Source: Tretioscincus oriximinensis (lineage: Eukaryota > Chordata > Lepidosauria > Squamata > Gymnophthalmidae). From it: DNA of 64,000 bases. The position numbers were made by a program, and so were the translations under genes. Positions 57,545-64,000 of the stretch are shown here, one piece after another. How positions within the stretch are numbered: the first letter of the stretch is position 1; every line of letters begins with the position of its first letter. Location: positions 124,001 to 188,000 of the forward strand of contig JAJVDF010000127.1 in the NCBI GenBank assembly GCA_022410635.1, given 5' to 3'. The notes under the pieces are model-generated. The model ran no database searches and was not told the DNA's origin. It worked only from the letters and a program-made list of their open reading frames with translations.

Positions 57545-58310
57545 GAAAATTGAACACCCTGGAAAGCAGAGGGTTTTAAGCACCAAGGGGCTAGAGCACC
57601 TCCCTTGTGAAGTCAGGTTGCAATGTTTGTTCTCCTTCAGCCCCGAAAGATGACATTTGAGAGGTAATGTGATTGAAATGTATAAACCCATGCATGGGAA
57701 ATTGTTTTCCTCTATCACACAACATGCAGGCACGAATGGCTCAGTCGCTTAGGAAACCATCTCTCATCTGGGAGATGGGGTTTCGAAGCCCCGTGTCAGA
57801 TGTGGGGAGGGGTGAGCACCTTCCACTAGCCTGTAGCTCTAGCCAACCCAGCTATTCGAAAACATGAATTGCAAGAAATTGCAACTGACTGCAAGTAGAT
57901 AAATGGGAACCACCACAGTCTGGTGGGGAAGATAGAATTAAGATTTCGGGCAAAATACCCTTGTAAGCTGCTTTGAGTCCCTTTGAAAGGTGAGAAAAGT
58001 GGTGTATAAGAACCCAGTTCTTGTGAGGACAGACAAAGGAAAGTATTTTTTTTTACACTGATGGTCATCAGCCTATGAAATTTACNTCCAGAAGAGATGA
58101 TGGTAGCTAGCAGCCTGGATAGCTTTAAGACAGGATTAGTCAAGTTCATGGAAAACAAGGGTATAAATAGCTGCTAGGATGGATCTTTTGATGCTGCCTC
58201 CAGGATGAAGTAACAGGCTCTATTTCTGAAATATCATTTGCAGGGAGTTGAGAACAGGTGAAGATTTTGCCTTCTTTTGTTCAGATTGCCCAGGTGAGAT
58301 TATTTTGGAT
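57545..58310 (+). mobile_element. CR1 LINE 3' part split by a SINE
   Basis: The upstream part to 57720 carries the pol C-terminus (57578-57610 reads KGLEHLPCEVRLQCL). The downstream part resumes at about 58024 (gaggacagacaaaggaaagt) and continues to ttgcccaggtg. The extreme 3' end is missing. Confidence 0.85.
57721..58023 (+). mobile_element. Full-length SINE type A nested in CR1
   Basis: The head gcaggcacgaatggctcagt (A box) and ggggtttcgaagccccgtg (B box), body and tail gctttgagtccctttgaaag, gtgtataagaacccagttct. The GAA/CTT run is almost absent at this copy's end. Confidence 0.92.
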
Positions 58311-59740
58311 GTACCCCTGAAAAAATGTTTCAATGTCAATAAACAGGATGCGGGTATTTCAGAATGGTAAAAAGTAACTTGAATTTAGTGTGCCCAGTTC
58401 CTAGTTTTAAAGTGATAGTGACATTTGCAGAAGTTGTTTTTAATGGTTTTAGACTTGTATTTGCTCTGTCCTTTCCATGCAGCTAGCCAGTTTTTTTCTA
58501 GATGCTGCTTGTTGTGTTTTGGCTGGATTTCTAGTTAGACTACCTTTTGTTTTTCTATAACAAAAGCTGTGAAAAGTCTTGAGTTTTCTGTGAGTGCAAC
58601 TATGAAACACTTTATCTGACATTGCACACTGGGGACTATATGTCTGCCTTTTGACTCTTTTCCTCATTCTTATAAGGCCACGTCATTATGATTTTTGTTT
58701 TTTAAGATTCTTTGCTGAAATGCACTGTTGCTTTGAATAGGCAATTTGGGCTTAATGATCAAGGCTTATGTGCCCTGAGCGGAACGTGAGAACTACAGAT
58801 TGCCTCTGTTTGAGGTGATTTCTTAGTAAGTGAGAAATGGGCCATAGAGGCAGCAAAATTAGCTGTGGTGAGTTAGGAGTATACGAGCACTGAGGGGAGA
58901 GAAGATGAGACAGACATTTATGGGAACACATTGTGGTGTTAAAGGGAGTGTAAAGTTTCCATATGAGAAAATGTCTAGAGGCAGTTTACATAGCTGGAAA
59001 TCAAGTGGTGAATGGTTGTATTGGGAGTAATATAAGAGTNGCCTGCTATACTAATTTATTGAACTGTAGAGAGTCTTTTAGTGCCTGAATTGTTTGTGGT
59101 CCCTCAAGAGGAAAGTCATAGGAGGTAGAAACACACCTTCAAATCTTAAAAAAATGTGAAATAATATTAATAATAAATAAATACATTTTTGTTAGTGCTC
59201 AGAGTGAATGGAGTGCTGTTCTGCAGATGACTGAACTTGGATTTAACCTGCCAGATTCATTGAACTCAATTTAGACAATTGCAATAAAAAGAGGAAAGTT
59301 CTACCAGATGGTATGTGATATATTATATGATATCTGTAAGAAACACACAGAAGCTGTAATCCTAAATATGTGTAACTAAGGTAGATTATGTCCCTGATGG
59401 AGAAATCAAATTGAGCCTACATTGATTCATAACAGGCATGGAATTAATAAAATCTTACCAGTTCTCTACCAAACCCAATTCAAGACATTGTCCTTTTGAA
59501 CTGGACTCAAATAAAGACTTAAATAGCATGAACCTCAAGTATTTGAAGAAGCACTTTTTCTTGTACATCCCTGCCCATGCATTGTGATTAAAAAATGAAG
59601 TCTTTCTTGATCTTTCACCCTTGAAGGTGTGATATGAGGGGGGACCTTCACTGTGCTGCCCTCACAACTTTGGAACAGCCTCCCTGTGGACATATGCCAG
59701 TCTCCAACCCTATATACTTTTCAGTAATGATTAAAACAGA
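58311..59740. other. No gene recognised
   Basis: 1.43 kb of unique AT-rich DNA. The 72-codon minus ORF at 58449-58667 is not recognised. Confidence 0.5.
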
Positions 59741-60206
59741 AGCTGCACCCAGACAGGTTCAATATTTCATTTGCAAGTCGCATTTGTGTTGCATTTGCAA
59801 ACACCAGGTCGCTGTACAAACAATAGACTTCAGGCTTTAGAACAAATTTACTGTAGAAAATTTAGTTTACATGGAAAAACAGCTATTGAGCTGCTATATA
59901 GGGTTATTGCAGAAAGACTATAAGGTGTGAATAGTTTTGGTGAGAAACTGTGAGGGTAAGAGGCAAAAATGATATTGACAGCAAATTATCCAATAGCATT
60001 CTGTACTTTTTGTACAAACAATTAGCAGACAAAATGGCTGATAGGACAGTGTGTCACATGAGCAGATAATCTCACTTGTCAGGAGCAGACAGAATATAAA
60101 ATATACTGTAAAGTATGAACGAGGCAAATTAAAACAGGTAAGCTGATAAATCAGTTTATCACTGATACTAGAAATAAAAAAGTGCCATATAGATGCAGCA
60201 TGAGCT
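59741..60206. mobile_element. TIR element, family GCTGCATCCAGACAGG (copy 3)
   Basis: The left end agctgcacccagacaggttc and right end atatagatgcagcatgagct. The interior shares gaggcaaaaatg, aaaatggctgatagg and cttgtcaggagcagacag with the copy at 61.3 kb and caggctttagaacaaattta with 19.2 kb. Confidence 0.65.
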
Positions 60207-60269
60207 GTTCATCCGGGTCTTTTGGTTCCTAATTCCTGATGACAATCCTGCTAGGAAAACGTACTAGTT

Positions 60270-60345
60270 TTTATTATATGTTGTAACCTGCCTGGTGACC
60301 TTTGGGTGAAGGATTAGGATATGAATGAACTGACTGACAGACTGA
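60270..60345 (+). mobile_element. LINE-A 3' tail
   Basis: ttttattatatgttgtaacc, tgcctggtgacctttgggtg, aaggattaggatatgaatga: a sense LINE-A 3' end whose tail becomes the next repeat. Confidence 0.65.
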
Positions 60346-60350
60346 CAACC

Positions 60351-60441
<91 letters not shown>
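60346..60441 (+). repeat. (AACT)n microsatellite
   Basis: GACT units give way to about 20 AACT units, directly after the LINE-A tail. Confidence 0.97.
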
Positions 60442-61321
60442 GGTAATTAACTGGATGTGAGTGAGTGAGGGAACATCGGAGGAGCGGAACACAAGGGAAA
60501 GTGAATTGGTGTTTGCACACAACATTCATGCTACACACAAACTGTAGAAATGTTAGTACAAATTTGGAAAAACCACATCTGCCTCACTTTGGGGGGCAAC
60601 CTCCGTTCCCGTGACATGTGGCTTTGTGAGCTATGCTTTGCTGAAACAGAGCCCCTCTGGATTATAGTGGAACTACATATGCCCAGCCTGGAGCCAGTTT
60701 TCCCTCCCCTTTTCTTCCTTCGTGAGAACAGAGTGTATTTGCAAGACCAAATTTGGAAGGTATATAAAAAGGTAGAATAAAAGGAGGATAATTTCTTGTA
60801 TGTTGAGAAACAGCCCATTCCTATGCCAATCATTTTTTGTTAGAAAGTTTAAGGGACTAAATCCAATATAGAGTTGGGAAATGGGAACACCCAAGTGTGT
60901 CCGTCAATAAAATCTATAAAAGTGTATAAAACAATAATGGGGTTAGTAATCAATTATAGAGGCACTTCGTGACACTCAAATAACTGAATTAAAACCACAA
61001 TCAGCTAAAGTAATAACCAAGGCAAATGTCTTTCAACACATACTTAGAATTACTCTATTTTATCCATGAATAGAGCAATGAAGAGATAAAAGGGAAACTG
61101 CAATAAACTTTAGAGAGCTTAGCAGGAAGCATGAAAAGAACAAAAGAGATTAGGACACAGCTTGCAGTCTCCTGTGAATATACAAATAGATAATGTAGAA
61201 AATAATACTTTGGATTTTTTACTCCTATTGTATTCTCACCTAATAAACAAAGTTCCAATTACCATAAGTGGATTAAACACAGGTTAGAAGTGGTTTACCG
61301 GTGCCCTCCCCTTTCTCATGA
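60442..61321. other. No gene recognised
   Basis: About 880 bases. The minus ORF at 60531-60833 (100 codons) has no recognised motif. Confidence 0.5.
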
Positions 61322-61660
61322 ACATTACAGGGCAGGATCCAGACAGTGTCAATAACTTGCTAGAAAAATGAATTTCTGTTTCATTTGCTTCACCATGGTG
61401 TTGTATAAACTGGCAGACTGAAGGTTTGAAAGCTGATTCTCCAAACCATTAGTTTATTTGGTGAATGTGTATTTGGGGGAGGGGCTACGGTACTTCCTCT
61501 TGACAATCATCAAACAAAATGGCGGATCGGAAAATCTCGCCTGTCAGGAGCTGACGGAATGACAGAACTTGAAAAATACTGTAAAGTTATCAGTGGATTA
61601 AAATCGGTAAACTGATAAACTGGATTCTCATGAATTCTAGAACAAATAAGTGCCTTAGTT
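61322..61660. mobile_element. TIR element, family GCTGCATCCAGACAGG (copy 4)
   Basis: The left end ggcaggatccagacagtgtc. The interior has cttcctcttgacaatcatca, aaacaaaatggcggatcgg, cgcctgtcaggagctgacgg. The right terminal repeat is lost after aataagtgcctta. Confidence 0.65.
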
Positions 61661-62576
61661 CAAAAAGAGATGAGATAAGAAAACAAGTCACTTGTTATAC
61701 GAAAGTCGCTTTTGAACTGCTATCTTTGGTGTGTGTGATTACATTCTCAGTCGGAATTTGTTAGCAGACCAAACCCCACCTAACCATTATGTTTTTTCTC
61801 AAGTGTGGATTAGGCTAGAATGCTAGAAATGGTGCCCCAGTTCAGTGTAATTGCAGGCCTCAATACTGACATTCACAGTTGATGCACTAGGCTATGGAAG
61901 CAAGCAGATGACATACTACCCTTTGTGGCCGCTCAGAAAGCATCTCTAAAAATGAGTTCCCCTCAAAGCCAGGCTAGAAACGCTGAAGTCTGTGGTGGGG
62001 TGGTGGAAGCTGTCTGAAGTAGCATCAATGACTGGAGCAGAATGTGCCTTATGAATGCAACATACCATATTTCAGATTGGGACAAATAATCAATCAGATT
62101 AATTATCTAGTACTGCAATTGCTAGGAAATCTGTGATCAATTCAACTTTAAAACAACATTGATCAACTAGAGTAAGTTCGAAGGAGAGTTACAAAGATGG
62201 TGAGTGCTGTAGCTTGTAACCATTATTTCTGTTTCTGGTATACTCTAATTCTCAAGAACATCCTATAACACTTTTTTGTGTACCTGAATACTGGTATCAT
62301 ACTCTTTTGCACACTTAATTTTGGGGAATCGTATTTCCATACCTTACTGCCATCTGCAGTTATAGGGCCAACTGCAGGCTCTAGTCAATAGAAGACAAGA
62401 AACAGAAGCAGACGGGAAGCAGCTCTGGTTGTTTTGGGGTTCAAAAGGCAGATTGTGATATGAATACAGCATTCCTGAAACCTACTAAAACCATTCCCCA
62501 GGCCAAATGCATAAAAAGCCAGGGCCCCTTCTCTTCTCCATCCTGAAAATCCTCAGTCTGTACACATAGGGCATGT
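61661..62576. other. No gene recognised
   Basis: About 915 bases of unique AT-rich DNA. Confidence 0.5.
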
Positions 62577-62665
62577 TCTATTTGTTTATTTATTTATTTT
62601 TATTTTAAATCCTACCCTTCACTCAAAGGTTCCAGGGTGGATTACGACAATAAAAATAATATCTT
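62577..62665 (-). mobile_element. LINE-A 3' tail fragment
   Basis: tctatttgtttatttattta, then cctacccttcactcaaaggt, tccagggtggattacgac: antisense LINE-A 3' end. Confidence 0.75.
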
Positions 62666-64000
62666 CTGCTTTCCTGCAATTTCCAAGAATTGGTTTCAAT
62701 TCTAGTCTCTGGAGAAACAGAAATTAAATCTCTACCTTCTAAGACAGCTGTCAGATATTTGGAGAAAGTAATCATGATCCTTGCTAGAAGTATATGAGTT
62801 TCTTGCTCAGATTCACTATTTTTCAGAATGTATTTGAAGCGTTTATATGAAGGAATAACATGTGGTTTTATCTTAAGGTATTACCATAGGTATTATTAGC
62901 TATTTTACAGCTGTTCCACCTACTCATGGATGTCAGGTTCCAAATTTTGTATCTGGATATGGTTTAATATGATCCATAAAACAACATCCCAATTGCTATA
63001 TGTAAAAGGAAATGAAATATATGCATTTTTCTTTTCCAAAGGGATTTTAAGGGGAAATAAAGGTCATTGATGTTCTTTAGAAACCTTTGTAGAGGTTTAG
63101 TTGAGTATGAAAGAGGAAAAGGAAGAAAAAGGTCAACAAGTTGTTGGCCTTGACTATGATGGCTGTTAATAGCCTTCCTTGATGGTCCTCTGGGGCCTTT
63201 TCTACATTTTAACTGCAAATCATACTTCTGACAGTAGTTTTCAATCTATCAAGACCAAATTTTACCTCAGACTCTTTTGTGGAATTTTTATCTCTGCAAG
63301 TTCAAGTCTAAATGTTTGCTATGGAGATCTTTCCTTAATTCACATGGGTTACTATCATGCTGAGGTGAAAATCACATGTGAACAAAGCCTTCAGGCTCAG
63401 TTGCAGTTCTGTCAGAAGTTGCCATCTAAGTGTTGCTGTGTTTGAAGAAGATTTAGAAAAATTTGAAAAAGAGGTATGGAAAATTGGCTTACATACCTCA
63501 CACCCTTTCCAAACCCCGAGGCACTACAAGTTTCAAGCTGGTTCCTCCACTAACTGAAAACTACATTGAGCTTGCAAGAACTTTTGTTGCCAGCACTATA
63601 TTTATTTTATTATGCATTTCATGACTTTTAAAGAAGGAGTTGAGCTGCAAAGCTCATAGTTATTTCTGAATTTACAACAAAATTTGGCAATCTTTTAGTA
63701 CCTACCGCACTTCACTAGCTCATGTGACTTGGTTTCTTTCTGTGTGGGCCACATGCTGGTCTACAAAGGCAGCTAGTCAATTTTCTTTCACATGCTAATG
63801 TGGAGCAGAACAAGTCCTAGCTTCCTGGAATGATTGATCAGTATCTAACAGAGTGTGAAGTGGATAGGGTACCCCAAATAGGACCCTATCATTATCTAGT
63901 AAGCCTCGGTAATGAGGTCTACTAGTGGACAAGCAAGAATAGGAAGAAAACATATTGACAGCTCTTTAGGAAGCTCTGCTTTCTGAATGTTTAAAATGCA
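62666..64000. other. No gene recognised
   Basis: 1.3 kb to the window end. The 84- and 88-codon ORFs at 62964-63218 (minus) and 63179-63445 (plus) show no family motif. Confidence 0.5.

Noticed and set aside
57721..57795. Possible tRNA gene
   Set aside because: Same reason: the head of a full-length SINE nested in CR1.
60353..60441. CRISPR-like or satellite array
   Set aside because: It is a 4-bp simple repeat with no spacers.
1..64000. Endogenous retrovirus or LTR element
   Set aside because: I looked for paired LTRs, primer-binding sites and gag/pol motifs and saw none.

Overview
This window looks like non-genic (intergenic or intronic) nuclear DNA of a reptile, most likely a squamate (lizard or snake). 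That is an inference from its repeats: CR1-type LINE 3' ends finishing in TTCTTATG-like units, a second L2/CR1-clade LINE with an (AAAT)n tail, two tRNA-headed SINE types with a GAA/CTT-rich tail, a decayed mariner, and many short non-autonomous DNA transposons. It is AT-rich and eukaryotic in style, with no operons, no long host ORFs, no rRNA and no CRISPR. Nearly every ORF above 60 codons is chance, a microsatellite, or a fragment of a transposon protein.

Layout. 0-5 kb: internally deleted mariner, palindromic hAT-like MITEs, LINE and SINE pieces, and an assembly gap inside a SINE tail. 5-12 kb: mostly unique AT-rich DNA, one 650-bp TIR element (6.9-7.55 kb) with a MITE at its edge, a dispersed repeat with ZNF143-like motifs, and a (TAA)n tract. 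11.5-12.2 kb: best-preserved LINE reverse-transcriptase C-terminus (minus strand). 12-19 kb: largely unique with LINE tails. 19-25 kb: a TIR element, a compound TTG/TTA microsatellite joined to a 640-bp unit that recurs at 54 kb, a hAT-like MITE, and SINEs. 25-37 kb: MITEs, a pure ~200-bp GAA tract on a SINE tail, 80-bp mini-mariner palindromes, nested SINE/TIR insertions, fold-back palindromes, and one candidate host exon at 37084-37165. 37-50 kb: a three-family LINE nest at 39.3-41.4 kb, a SINE split by a LINE, CR1 and SINE copies. 50-64 kb: 2 kb of unique DNA, then a GC-rich cluster (52.2-55.9 kb) of TIR elements with hAT-like MITEs that carry perfect 8-bp target-site duplications, a second gap in a CTT tract, a CR1 split by a SINE, and two more TIR elements.

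The genes do not work together as a pathway. What the sequence records is a history of mobile-element activity. LINEs supplied the enzyme and probably mobilised the SINEs, whose 3' ends resemble the LINE tail. Lost autonomous hAT and Tc1/mariner elements would have mobilised the palindromic MITEs. SINE and LINE tails then grew into microsatellites, two of which now cause the assembly gaps. I did not find a convincing undescribed gene system. The most novel-looking material is the set of multi-hairpin and fold-back DNA elements, the recurrent CR1-containing composite unit, and the unassigned candidate exon.
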